Assembly: GCF_009363715.1 (NCBI RefSeq)
Contig: NZ_CP045404.1
Span: 3,812,001 to 3,876,000 of the forward strand
Length of the DNA stretch: 64,000 nucleotides
Reading direction: 5' to 3'
From: Roseovarius sp. THAF9
GTDB lineage: Bacteria; Pseudomonadota; Alphaproteobacteria; Rhodobacterales; Rhodobacteraceae
Made by a program: the position numbers and the translations under genes. Below the pieces are notes generated by a model that saw only the letters and a list, made by a program, of their open reading frames with translations, did no database searches and was not told the origin of the DNA. Each line of letters starts with the position of its first letter. Position 1 is the first letter of the stretch. Positions 8,285 through 16,555 of the stretch are shown here, in pieces.

Positions 8285-8490
8285 TGCCCCCATCGGGTGG
8301 TCCGGGTTGATTGTTAGTGCATTGTGGGCCTCTGGTCTACTGGAACGATGCTTTCTGGCGCGGGTGGGCGATAGCCTAATGCACTGTGTGGCCTGACGGT
8401 GTTGTAGTGGATGCGCCATTGCTCGATCAGGATTTGGGCCTCGCGCAGGCTGTAGAACAGCTCGCCTTTGAGCAGCTCATCCCGCAACCG
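8285..8490 (-). mobile_element. IS3-family insertion sequence remnant (3' end only)
   Basis: Only the transposase 3' end and the adjoining terminus of the element survive. The probable outer end begins TGCCCCCATCGGGTGG at 8285, with the TG that terminates IS3-family elements. The other end of the element and most of the transposase are missing, replaced at 8479-8490 by peptide-transporter sequence on the opposite strand. It can no longer move by itself. Confidence 0.7.
8314..8490 (-). pseudogene. IS3-family transposase OrfB, C-terminal fragment
   Basis: The minus strand encodes RLRDELL, FYSLREAQILIEQW and HYNTVRPHSALGYRPPAP, the unmistakable C-terminal end of the IS3-family DDE integrase (rve domain), ending at a TAA at 8314-8316. 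Upstream of RLRDELL the frame runs into unrelated sequence (shadow of the transporter gene), so the catalytic DDE core is gone. About 58 of a usual ~280 residues remain. Confidence 0.85.
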
Positions 8491-8700
8491 GGCAAGACCG
8501 AACGCGGTGCGGCGCTCGGCACCATCGCGGGCATCGTGCCCTCGCTGGTGGGCGACGTCACCGGCTGCGCCTTCCGCACGCGCTGTCCTCATGCGATCCC
8601 GGCCTGCCGCGAAGCCATCCCTCTGCGCGGCACCGACAGTCACGACTTTCGCTGCGTCCACGCCGATGGCGCCCTCTCCAAGGAAGGAGACGCCGCATGA
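8479..8700 (+). pseudogene. Peptide ABC transporter ATPase (DppD/OppD type), C-terminal fragment
   Basis: From about 8479 the plus strand encodes IPQPGKTERG, then GIVPSLVGDVTGCAFRTRCP and HAIPACREA, the C-terminal cysteine-containing tail of DppD/OppD-type ATPases. The nucleotide-binding domain is missing: the frame upstream is antisense to the IS3 remnant. The stop TGA at 8698-8700 overlaps the ATG of the next ATPase gene, as in intact dppD-dppF pairs. The substrate-binding protein and permease genes that normally stand upstream are also absent from the window, so a deletion from the IS is likely. Confidence 0.85.
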
Positions 8701-9680
8701 GCGAGATCCTCACCCTTGATCACGTCAAGAAAACCTACAGCGTCAAGCAGGGTCTTTTCGGCAAGCGCAGGCCGCTGTCAGCGGTCAATGACGTCACCCT
8801 CTCGATCCGCAAGGGCGAGGTGCTGGGCCTTGTCGGTGAATCCGGCTGCGGCAAGTCGACCCTCGCCAAGCTGCTCCTCGGGCTCGAAAAACCGACCGAT
8901 GGCAAGGTGCTGGTCGAAGGCGAGGACATGCAGGATCTGGACCGCCGCGCCCTCGCCGGGCGGCTTCAGCCGGTTTTCCAGGACCCGTATTCCTCGCTCA
9001 ACCCGCGCAAGTCGATCTATGATCTCATCTCGCTGCCTCTGCGCGTGCACGGCATCGGCGACGCCGCCAGCCAGCGCAAGGCGGTCGAGGAAATCCTCGA
9101 CATCGTGGGCCTGCCCGCCCGTGTCATCAACACCTATCCCAGCCAGATGTCCGGCGGCCAGCGCCAGCGCGTGGCCATCGCCCGGGCGCTGGTGATGAAG
9201 CCCGAGATCGTCATCTGCGACGAACCTACCTCGGCGCTCGACGTGTCGGTGCAAAGCCAGATCCTCAACCTGCTGGCCGATCTGCGCCGTGACTTCGGGC
9301 TGACTTATCTCTTCATCTCGCACGACCTCGCGGTGGTCGAACACCTCGCCACGCGCGTCGCGGTGATGTATCTCGGCCGCATCGTCGAAGAGGCTCCGGT
9401 GGCCGACCTCTTCGAGCGTCCGCGCCACCCTTACACGCAGGCGTTGCTCAGCTCGGTCCTGACGCCCGACCCGACGCAGGGCGTGCCCGAAACCTCGCTC
9501 GGCACCGCCTATCCCAACCCCATCGATCCGCCCTCGGGCTGCGCCTTCCACCCGCGCTGCCCGCACGCCACGCCGCATTGCGCGGCGCAGGCGCCCCGGC
9601 CCCTGCAAACCGAGTCGGGGCTGGTCGAATGCCACCTGCACGACCCCGAAAGCCCGATGTATGAAAAGGGCGCCGCATGA
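8697..9680 (+). CDS. Peptide/oligopeptide ABC transporter ATPase (DppF/OppF type)
   Basis: A cytoplasmic ATPase that powers uptake of di- or oligopeptides, normally as a heterodimer with a DppD-type partner. The 327-residue protein is full length and has Walker A GESGCGKST (47-55), signature SGGQRQR (152-158), Walker B with Asp175-Glu176, the H-loop SHDLAVVEH, and the C-terminal oligopeptide-transporter tail GCAFHPRCPHATPHC. Its partner ATPase is truncated just upstream and no permease is present, so unless other subunits are encoded elsewhere this transporter is probably not functional. It overlaps the gamma-glutamyltransferase gene by four bases (ATGA). Confidence 0.93.
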   Translation: MSEILTLDHVKKTYSVKQGLFGKRRPLSAVNDVTLSIRKGEVLGLVGESGCGKSTLAKLLLGLEKPTDGKVLVEGEDMQDLDRRALAGRLQPVFQDPYSSLNPRKSIYDLISLPLRVHGIGDAASQRKAVEEILDIVGLPARVINTYPSQMSGGQRQRVAIARALVMKPEIVICDEPTSALDVSVQSQILNLLADLRRDFGLTYLFISHDLAVVEHLATRVAVMYLGRIVEEAPVADLFERPRHPYTQALLSSVLTPDPTQGVPETSLGTAYPNPIDPPSGCAFHPRCPHATPHCAAQAPRPLQTESGLVECHLHDPESPMYEKGAA

Positions 9681-11242
9681 GCGCATTGTCCCGAACGCAG
9701 ACGGTCGCCAAGCACGTCATCGAAACCCCCGGCGGCGTGGTCGCCGCGCAGCACCGCCTTGCCGCCGAGGCGGGCGCCGAAGCTCTGCGTGCGGGCGGTG
9801 ACGCGGTCGATGCCGCCGTGGCCACTTCGTTCGCTATCGGCGTGCTGGAACCGTGGATGAGCGGCCCTGCCGGCGGCGGCGCGGCGGTCCACTGGCGCGC
9901 CGACACGGGCGAGGCGGTGGCGATCAATTTCGGCATGCGCTCACCCAAGAACCTCGACGTGGCCGACTATCCCCTGTCCGGCGAAGGCAAGGCCGGCGAT
10001 CTGTTCCCGTGGGAGCGGGTCGTGAATGACCGCAACGTCGAAGGCGCCACCGCCATCGCCGTGCCCGGCGTGGTGGACGGGATCGGGCAGGCCCATGACC
10101 GGTGGGGCCGCATGCCCTGGGCCGACCTTCTGGCCCCCGCGATCGCCTATGCCCGAGAAGGCATGCTGGTGGACTGGTACGCCGCGCTCCTGATTGCGTC
10201 GGTGGCCCGCAACCTCGCCGCCGACGCCGATGCCGCCGCGCTCTTTCTCGATGACGGAACGTGGCCCAAGGGCTCGGGCTGGACGGCGATCCCGGACAAT
10301 CGGCTCGATCAGACTGCCATGGCCGACATGCTGGAAACCCTGGCCCGCGGCGGTCCGCGCAGCTTCTACGACGGCGATATCGCCCGGGCCCTGGCCAGCG
10401 ACGTGCGGGCCAAGGGCGGCAGCCTGTCGGCTGACGACCTCTCGGGCTACCGCGCCTGGATGGGGCCCGCGCAACGCGTGCCGTACCGCGACGCGCTTTT
10501 CCACGTCATGCCCGGCCTTACCGCCGGGCCCACCTTCGCCCGCGTGATGGAGCAGCTCTCGGAACAAGACCTTTCCAGCCCTGAACGGGCCTTCCCGGCC
10601 TATGCAAGCGCCCTGGACCGCGCCTATGCCGAGCGGCTGGGCAAGATGGGCGATACCGGCGAAGTGGCGGAGGCGCCCGGTTGCACTACGCATTTCTCGG
10701 TCGTCGACCGCGCCGGGAACATGGTAGCAAACACCCAGACCCTGCTGTCGATCTTCGGCAGCCGCGTGGTCTCGCCCACAACCGGCCTTTTGATTAACAA
10801 CGGCATCATGTGGTTCGACCCAAAGCCGGGCAAACCCAACTCGCTGGCCCCGAACAAGGCCTGCCTGATGAATGTCTGTCCCATCCTCGGCCACCAGGGC
10901 CCGCGCCACTTCGCGCTCGGCGCCTCGGGCGGGCGCAAGATCGTCTCGGCAGTTTCTCAGATGGCCTCGTTCATCGCCGACCGCGGCATGGATATCGAGG
11001 GCACATTTCACGCCCCCCGCATCGACGTCTCGGGCAGCGGCACCGCCATCGCCGACGACACGCTGCCCGCCTCGGTTCTGTCGGCCATCGAACAGGTGAT
11101 GCCGGTGCAGACCACCCGGCGTACCGTCCTGCCCTATGCCTTTGCCTGTCCCGCCGGCGTCATGCGCGATGATGCCGTGAACACGGGATGTACCGAAATC
11201 ATGTCACCTTGGGGTGACGCAGTTCTGGAAGACCCTCAATGA
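9677..11242 (+). CDS. Gamma-glutamyltransferase family protein
   Basis: An N-terminal-nucleophile hydrolase that, in characterised relatives, cleaves gamma-glutamyl bonds (glutathione and similar peptides) after cutting itself into two subunits. The 521-residue protein carries the family segments GGVVAAQHRLAAEAGAEALR and GGDAVDAAVATSFAIGVLEP. The self-processing site is CTTHFSVVDRAG; Thr337 should become the nucleophile of the small subunit. GASGGRKIVSAVSQM lies in the usual substrate-binding area. No signal peptide is visible, so it may act in the cytoplasm, unlike periplasmic GGT. It is translationally coupled to the ABC ATPase before it and the peptidase after it, consistent with use of imported gamma-glutamyl compounds or peptides. 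Confidence 0.88.
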   Translation: MSALSRTQTVAKHVIETPGGVVAAQHRLAAEAGAEALRAGGDAVDAAVATSFAIGVLEPWMSGPAGGGAAVHWRADTGEAVAINFGMRSPKNLDVADYPLSGEGKAGDLFPWERVVNDRNVEGATAIAVPGVVDGIGQAHDRWGRMPWADLLAPAIAYAREGMLVDWYAALLIASVARNLAADADAAALFLDDGTWPKGSGWTAIPDNRLDQTAMADMLETLARGGPRSFYDGDIARALASDVRAKGGSLSADDLSGYRAWMGPAQRVPYRDALFHVMPGLTAGPTFARVMEQLSEQDLSSPERAFPAYASALDRAYAERLGKMGDTGEVAEAPGCTTHFSVVDRAGNMVANTQTLLSIFGSRVVSPTTGLLINNGIMWFDPKPGKPNSLAPNKACLMNVCPILGHQGPRHFALGASGGRKIVSAVSQMASFIADRGMDIEGTFHAPRIDVSGSGTAIADDTLPASVLSAIEQVMPVQTTRRTVLPYAFACPAGVMRDDAVNTGCTEIMSPWGDAVLEDPQ

Positions 11243-12630
11243 CACGCGATACCGCCATCTCCACCGCCACCGAGTATTTCGACGCCGGCACGTTCCAGTC
11301 CGACCTGTCGCACCTCGTGGCCTTCCGCAGCGAAAGCCAGAACCCCGCCCCCGAGGCCCGCGCCGAGGCGCAGCGCTACCTTGTCGAGGCGATGCAGCCC
11401 CGGCTGGAGGCGATTGGCTTTGCCTGCGAGATCGTCGACAACCCCAATCCCAAGGGCGGGCCGCTGCTCTTGGGCGAACGGGTCGAGGGCGACGACCTGC
11501 CCACGGTCCTGACCTATGGCCACGGCGATACCGTACTGGGACAAGAGGGCATGTGGCGCGACGGATTGCAGCCCTGGGAGATCACCGAAGAGGGCGACCG
11601 GCTCTATGGCCGCGGCACCGCCGACAACAAGAGCCAACACCTCATCAATATCGCGGCACTCGAATCCGTCCTCGCGGCGCGCGGCAGCCTCGGTTTCAAC
11701 ACCCGCATCGTCATCGAGATGAGCGAGGAGGTCGGCTCGGTCGGCCTGCCCGAGATCTTCCGCACCTACAAGGACCGGCTGACGGCGGATGTGCTGATCG
11801 CCTCGGACGGGCCGCGCCTGCAACCCGGGGTGCCCACCATGTTCATGGGCTCGCGGGGCGGCACCACCTTCGACCTCGTGGTCGAAACCCACGAAGGAGC
11901 GCACCATTCCGGCAACTGGGGCGGCCTGCTGGCGGACCCGGCAATGATCCTTGCCCATGCGCTGGCCTGCATCACCGATGCGCGCGGTCAGATCAAGGTG
12001 CCCGAATGGCGCCCAGACAGCCTGACCGACACGGTCCGCGACGCCCTGCGTGATCTGCCCGTCCAAGGCGGCGAAGGACCCGATGTCGACCCTAACTGGG
12101 GCGAGGAAGGCCTGACCCCCGCCGAACGCGTGTTCGGCTGGAACAGCTTTGCCGTCCTCGCCATGGTCTCCGGCGTGCCCGACGCGCCGGTCAACGCGAT
12201 ATCGGGCTGGGCGCGGGCCACCTGCCAGCTGCGCTTCGTCGTCGGCACGGATCCGCAGGATGTGGTGCCCGCCCTGCGCCGCCATCTCGACGCGCACGGC
12301 TTCGACCGGGTGCAGATCCGCCCCCACGACCGTGGTTTCTTCGCCGCCACCCGGCTGGACCCGACCCATCCCTGGGTGCAATTCGTCGGCCAGTCGATCC
12401 GCGAGACATCGGGCGAGCTGCACGTCCTGCCCAACCTCGCCGGCTCCCTGCCCAACGACAGCTTCACAGATATCCTGGAACTGCCGACGATCTGGGTGCC
12501 GCATTCCTATCGCGGCTGCTCGCAACACGCGCCGAACGAGCATGTGCTGAAGCCGGTTTGCCGGGATGCGCTGCGGGTCATGGCCGGCGTGTTCTGGGAC
12601 ATCGGCGAAAAGCCGACGCCGGGCCACTGA
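11239..12630 (+). CDS. M20-family metallopeptidase
   Basis: A 463-residue di-zinc M20 peptidase or amidohydrolase (ArgE/DapE/CPG2 group). Expected metal ligands are visible: His95 and Asp97 in GHGDTV, Asp129 in GRGTADNKSQ, and the catalytic glutamate pair Glu163-Glu164 in EMSEEVGS. The dimerisation domain lies between roughly residues 190 and 330, and a late His is present in PHSYRGCSQHAPNEH. Substrate cannot be told; the linked gamma-glutamyltransferase and peptide-transport ATPase favour a dipeptide or N-acyl amino acid. It starts four bases before the stop of the preceding gene. It is the last gene of the operon. Confidence 0.9.
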   Translation: MTRDTAISTATEYFDAGTFQSDLSHLVAFRSESQNPAPEARAEAQRYLVEAMQPRLEAIGFACEIVDNPNPKGGPLLLGERVEGDDLPTVLTYGHGDTVLGQEGMWRDGLQPWEITEEGDRLYGRGTADNKSQHLINIAALESVLAARGSLGFNTRIVIEMSEEVGSVGLPEIFRTYKDRLTADVLIASDGPRLQPGVPTMFMGSRGGTTFDLVVETHEGAHHSGNWGGLLADPAMILAHALACITDARGQIKVPEWRPDSLTDTVRDALRDLPVQGGEGPDVDPNWGEEGLTPAERVFGWNSFAVLAMVSGVPDAPVNAISGWARATCQLRFVVGTDPQDVVPALRRHLDAHGFDRVQIRPHDRGFFAATRLDPTHPWVQFVGQSIRETSGELHVLPNLAGSLPNDSFTDILELPTIWVPHSYRGCSQHAPNEHVLKPVCRDALRVMAGVFWDIGEKPTPGH

Positions 12631-12810
12631 GAAGGACGAAACCAGCAAATAACGCCTTTGCGTCGATCCCCGGACATGCACATCCCGGTCTTGGGGTCCA
12701 CAGGGGATGTATTTGGGACGTACAGCGGATGCGCCGACGTATCCGTTTCCTGTCACCCCATATAACGCCGGGCACTTTTGCCGTAAGCGCCCCCAGCACT
12801 GCAAAGCGTT

Positions 12811-14307
12811 TCAGCTTTGGCGCTGGCGCTTTCTGCGGCGCATCGCTTTTGCCATGGGCCAGACGATCACAAGGACCGTCATGACTGCGAGTAGGGCTGA
12901 GATCGGACGCGTCAGAAGCTCGGTCGCGTCACCGCGGCTGATCAGCAGGGCGCGGCGGACACTTTGCTCTGCCATGGGTCCCAAGATCATCCCGAGGATG
13001 ATCGGAGCCAGCGGGACGTTCACTTTCTCAAGAAAGTAGCCGGCAATCCCGGCGGCCAGCATGACCCAAAGATCGACCGGTCGGCCGTTGATCACGTATA
13101 CACCGACGCACATGAGGATCAGGATCGACGGAACCAGAAGCACGCCGGGCAGCCTTTGGAACTGGGCGAAGACCCGCGTTGCGAGTGCGCCGCCCAAAGC
13201 GAAAATCAGGACCGAGGTGATCAGCATCTCCATCATGAAGCCCCCCACGAGGACGGGATTTTGATGGAACAGCTGCGGTCCGGGTTGCAGACCGTGGATC
13301 GTGAGCGCGCTGAGCACGAGCGCCGCTACCACGTTGCCGGGAATGCCGAGCGAGAGCGCGGGAATCATGGATGCCGCGTTGTCGGCATTGTTGCCGCATT
13401 CGGCGGCGGCCACGCCCTGGGGGTTGCCCCGCCCAAAGCTGTCCGGATCGTCAGCGGCGTTCCGGGCGGCGTTGTAGCTGAGAAAGGCTGCGATATTTCC
13501 GCCGGCGCCCGGCAGGATGCCGACACCGACCCCGATGCCGGAGGACCGGAGCCAAGTCGGGATAAGGCCACGCTTCTCACCGGGAGCAAACGGCACGTTC
13601 GTCAGCTTCAACTGGTCCGCCGAGAGCCCTTTCAGATCGCATTTTTCGGCCAGTTGCAGAACGGGCGGCAAGGCATAGAGTCCGACAAGGACCACGATCA
13701 GGTCAAGGCCGCCCAGAAGCCAGGTCTGGTCGAAGGTGAACCGGGCCTGGCCGGAAAGATTGTCGATCCCGATCGTTCCGATCAACAGCCCCAGGACAGC
13801 GGCCATGACGCCTTTCACCGGGTCGGACCCGACCATGACACCCACGGATGCCATGCCGAAAATGGCGATCCAGAAATATTCCGCCGGACCGAAGAACAGC
13901 GTGACGCGCGCAAGCAGCGGGCCAATCGTCATCAGCGCGAGTGCGCTGGCGATGCCACCCACAGCGGAGGACCAGCAGGCGATCTTGAGCGCCTTGGCGG
14001 CCTCTCCCTTGTCGGCCATGGGAAAGCCGTCGAACGTCGTGGCGATCGAGGCCGGCGTGCCCGGAATGCGCAAAAGGATTGCGGGAATGGCGCCGCCATA
14101 CATCGAACCGTTATAGATACCCGCGACCATCCCGAGCGCAACCAGCGGGTCCATCGAGTATGTCAGTGGCAACAGCAGGGCGATGGCCATGACCGGGTTT
14201 AATCCCGGCAGCGCACCGATGAAGACGCCCAGCAGGGTCGCGCCAACCATTGCCAGCAGTGGTGCGACCGACAGAACGGACCCAAGGGCGTTCAGGTAAA
14301 ACTCCAT
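12811..14307 (-). CDS. tctA: Tripartite tricarboxylate transporter, large permease (TctA)
   Basis: The large membrane component (498 residues, about 12 hydrophobic helices) of a TTT-family secondary transporter for carboxylates. The conserved GALPGLNPVMAIALLLPLTY segment and IPAILLRIPGTPASIATTFDG are both present in the N-terminal half, and the second repeat has GVGILPGAGGNIAAFLSYN. It is the last gene of gntR-tctC-tctB-tctA; only one base separates it from tctB. The substrate is unknown; TTT systems carry citrate, terephthalate, glutarate and other organic acids. About 180 bases without a gene separate its stop from the convergent M20 peptidase gene. Confidence 0.95.
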   Translation of the reverse strand: MEFYLNALGSVLSVAPLLAMVGATLLGVFIGALPGLNPVMAIALLLPLTYSMDPLVALGMVAGIYNGSMYGGAIPAILLRIPGTPASIATTFDGFPMADKGEAAKALKIACWSSAVGGIASALALMTIGPLLARVTLFFGPAEYFWIAIFGMASVGVMVGSDPVKGVMAAVLGLLIGTIGIDNLSGQARFTFDQTWLLGGLDLIVVLVGLYALPPVLQLAEKCDLKGLSADQLKLTNVPFAPGEKRGLIPTWLRSSGIGVGVGILPGAGGNIAAFLSYNAARNAADDPDSFGRGNPQGVAAAECGNNADNAASMIPALSLGIPGNVVAALVLSALTIHGLQPGPQLFHQNPVLVGGFMMEMLITSVLIFALGGALATRVFAQFQRLPGVLLVPSILILMCVGVYVINGRPVDLWVMLAAGIAGYFLEKVNVPLAPIILGMILGPMAEQSVRRALLISRGDATELLTRPISALLAVMTVLVIVWPMAKAMRRRKRQRQS

Positions 14308-14308
14308 A

Positions 14309-14758
14309 TCACCCTCCGAGGCCCAGAAGCGGCGGGATCGCTTCGCGCGGCAGCGGCTTTTCCAGCAGCACCGAGAAAACCAGGAAGACGACCGCGATGA
14401 AAATGACCGCGACGATCACGGCATAGATCCATTGACGGAAACCAAGTGCGACCGGCAGCACCAGCATGAGCAACAACGAGGCGGTGTAGAATCCGAAGGG
14501 AATGACCGCCGCCACATAGACTGCGGCAATGACGGCTGTCGTGATGAATTTGGAGGGCGCGGCAACCAGCTGCCGCGCCTTGTCCTGGCCGACCCGGACA
14601 GCCCTGGCCACCACGGTTCCGCCCAGAAACGTCAGGATCAGGCCGAGTGTCATCGGATAGGTGCCACTGGCCCCGCTGTAGCTGCTGGCCATCCACGCGG
14701 CGGCAAGGCCGACGAGGACGAAAATGAGCCCCAGCGCGATATCCTGACGCTTTTCCAT
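14309..14758 (-). CDS. tctB: Tripartite tricarboxylate transporter, small permease (TctB)
   Basis: The small membrane subunit of the TTT transporter. The 149-residue protein has four predicted membrane segments: near residues 8-26, 34-52, 75-110 (a long hydrophobic pair) and 118-140, as expected for TctB. Sequence conservation in this family is low, so the call rests on size, topology and its position between tctC and tctA with gaps of only a few bases. Confidence 0.9.
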   Translation of the reverse strand: MEKRQDIALGLIFVLVGLAAAWMASSYSGASGTYPMTLGLILTFLGGTVVARAVRVGQDKARQLVAAPSKFITTAVIAAVYVAAVIPFGFYTASLLLMLVLPVALGFRQWIYAVIVAVIFIAVVFLVFSVLLEKPLPREAIPPLLGLGG

Positions 14759-14761
14759 TGC

Positions 14762-15712
14762 TTACAGACCAAGCGCCTTCGAGACTTCGGCAAGCGCGTC
14801 ATATTCTGACTGCAGCCGCTCGCCCAGGGCTTCGCCTTTGACGACGTTGGGCACTTCGCCCTTGGTCTTCAGGAACTCGACATAGCTGGGCTCGTTCACG
14901 GCCGTCTCGATGGTGTCCGCCAGCATGTTCACGATTTCGGGGTCGAGTCCCTTGGGGCCAAGGATGGCGCGCCACAGGAGCGTTTCCTTGTCGCCCAGGC
15001 CCAGCGACTCGAGTCCCGCCGCACCGGGGAGCGCGGGCACGTCAGCCGCCGAGGTCACCAGCGGACATTTGGCTTCGCCGTTCTCGACATAAGGCAGGAC
15101 CGTCGAGATCGACCCGCCGTAGATGTCTACATGGCCGCCCAGAAAGTTCTGAAGCGTCTCGCCGGCGCCGCCGAAGGGAATGGCGACGGCGTCGATTCCG
15201 CGGGCCTGAAAGATCCGTTCGGCTGCCAATTGCATGGTGCCGCCGATCCCGTCGTTTCCGTAAGTGTACTTGCCCGGGTTCGCCTCGAGTTCGGCCAGGA
15301 ATTCCTCGCCCGTCGTCGCAGGGAAGTCGGCCTTGACGCACAGCGTGTAAGCGGTTTCCGAGGTCGATGCGATGGGCGTGAAACTTTCAAGCGAGTAGGC
15401 GACGTTCTGCACCTGCGGAACGGTCGTCAGCGGGCTGTTCCACGTTGCGAAAAGCGAGTAACCGTCGGGTTCGACCTGCATGAACTGCGAAGCGCCGACA
15501 GAGCCGCCGCCACCGCCCACGTTCAGGATCGCGATGGACGTACCCAGCATTTCTTCGAGCAGGATGGCCAGCTTGCGGGCGCTGGTGTCGGTGCCGCCGC
15601 CGGCGCCGGCCGGGATGGTCAACTCGATCGTCCGCTCGGGGTATTCCGCCAGCGCAGGCGTGGCGATTGCCGCCGCCGTCGTCAGGCCGATGAAGGTTGT
15701 TCTGAAAGTCAT
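14762..15712 (-). CDS. tctC: Tripartite tricarboxylate transporter, periplasmic binding protein (TctC/Bug)
   Basis: The periplasmic solute receptor of the TTT system (316 residues). It begins with a Sec signal peptide cut near ALA-EYPE at residue 22, then the Bug-family loop TIPAGAGGGTDTSAR, which binds the substrate carboxylate, and GGGGGSVGA. The family segment PFGGAGETLQNFLGGHVD is present. It follows the GntR gene by 32 bases and precedes tctB by three, so the transporter is probably co-transcribed with its regulator. The ligand cannot be read from the sequence. Confidence 0.94.
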   Translation of the reverse strand: MTFRTTFIGLTTAAAIATPALAEYPERTIELTIPAGAGGGTDTSARKLAILLEEMLGTSIAILNVGGGGGSVGASQFMQVEPDGYSLFATWNSPLTTVPQVQNVAYSLESFTPIASTSETAYTLCVKADFPATTGEEFLAELEANPGKYTYGNDGIGGTMQLAAERIFQARGIDAVAIPFGGAGETLQNFLGGHVDIYGGSISTVLPYVENGEAKCPLVTSAADVPALPGAAGLESLGLGDKETLLWRAILGPKGLDPEIVNMLADTIETAVNEPSYVEFLKTKGEVPNVVKGEALGERLQSEYDALAEVSKALGL

Positions 15713-15744
15713 GGTCTCTCTCCCTAGAGTTTGTTTTCAGGTTC

Positions 15745-16473
15745 TCAGTTGATTTCGCTGCGGTATCGGAAGTTCGTGGCGCTTCCGCTTGCGACCCGCC
15801 ATTCGATGGGCCGGTTCTCGATGTCGAAGGCCGTGCGCTCGATCACCGCGAGCGGATCGCCCGTGCGGATGCGCAATTGCTGCGCGACCCGGTCCGAGGC
15901 CTTGCCGAAGGACACCTCGTCGCTGGCGCTCTTCACCATCACGCCGAAATGCTCGAAATAAAGCGGATAGAGCAGCGGGCCGAGGCTTGATTCGGGCAGC
16001 TTTTCGAAGCCCGCGAAGCGCTCTGTCGGGATGTAGATCTCTTCGAACAGGACAGGCTGATCCGACAGTGACCGCAGGCGCACGATCTTGATGACGTCCT
16101 CGGTGTCCAGCACCGAAGACGCCGCTGCCGGGGCCTTCGTGACGCTGCGCAGGATGATCTGGCTGGACGGGATCGAAACGGGCGATCCATCGGTCTCGCG
16201 GATGGGGAAGAACCGGAAAAGGCTCGCGCTGAAGGACGGCGCACGCACCCGGGTTCCAGATCCCTGCCGACGTTCCAGCAGCCCCTCTTCCACCAGCCCG
16301 TCGACCGCCTTGCGCACGGTGCCGACGGACACGTCGAATTCTTGGGCCAGACGCGCCTCGGACGGGATCGGATGATCCGGGGTCCATTCGCCGGTCGCGA
16401 TCCGCGCGGTGAACGTGTCCCTGAGCCGTGCGTAGGCCGGAAGCCGGGCGTCCGGGGCATCGAATCCGATCAT
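15745..16473 (-). CDS. GntR-family (HutC/UTRA) transcriptional regulator
   Basis: A 242-residue repressor with an N-terminal winged helix-turn-helix (about residues 11-78, with IPSEARLAQEFDVSVGTVRK) and a C-terminal UTRA ligand domain of chorismate-lyase fold (about 100-240, with FEEIYIPTERF and VIERTAFDIENRPIEW). ATG at 16473 is chosen because GGAGGAGAC stands at normal distance. It is divergent from the amidohydrolase gene and upstream of tctCBA, and the 12-base palindrome in the divergent gap is its likely operator. It probably controls both arms of the cluster in answer to a metabolite of the transported acid. Confidence 0.92.
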   Translation of the reverse strand: MIGFDAPDARLPAYARLRDTFTARIATGEWTPDHPIPSEARLAQEFDVSVGTVRKAVDGLVEEGLLERRQGSGTRVRAPSFSASLFRFFPIRETDGSPVSIPSSQIILRSVTKAPAAASSVLDTEDVIKIVRLRSLSDQPVLFEEIYIPTERFAGFEKLPESSLGPLLYPLYFEHFGVMVKSASDEVSFGKASDRVAQQLRIRTGDPLAVIERTAFDIENRPIEWRVASGSATNFRYRSEIN

Positions 16474-16506
16474 AATGTCTCCTCCTGTGGAACGTGATAG
16501 TCCAGC

Positions 16507-16539
16507 TTGACCCATTTAGTCAACTAGTCATATATATGA
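16507..16539 (+). promoter_or_regulatory. Promoter of the catabolic operon with overlapping GntR-type operator
   Basis: A TTGACC -35 box (16507-16512) and a TATATA -10 box (16531-16536) are 18 bases apart, ahead of the amidohydrolase gene. The -10 box lies inside the perfect palindrome TCATATATATGA (16528-16539), with ACTAGT just before it. An AT-centred inverted repeat over a promoter, in the gap divergent from a GntR gene, is what a GntR-family repressor site looks like. Binding is inferred. Confidence 0.55.
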
Positions 16540-16555
16540 ATTAAGGGAGGCGCCC

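Noticed and set aside
12964..14202. Plus-strand open frame of 412 codons
   Set aside because: Antisense to tctA; composition (Arg, His, Asp, Gln) is that of a shadow frame, with no ribosome site.
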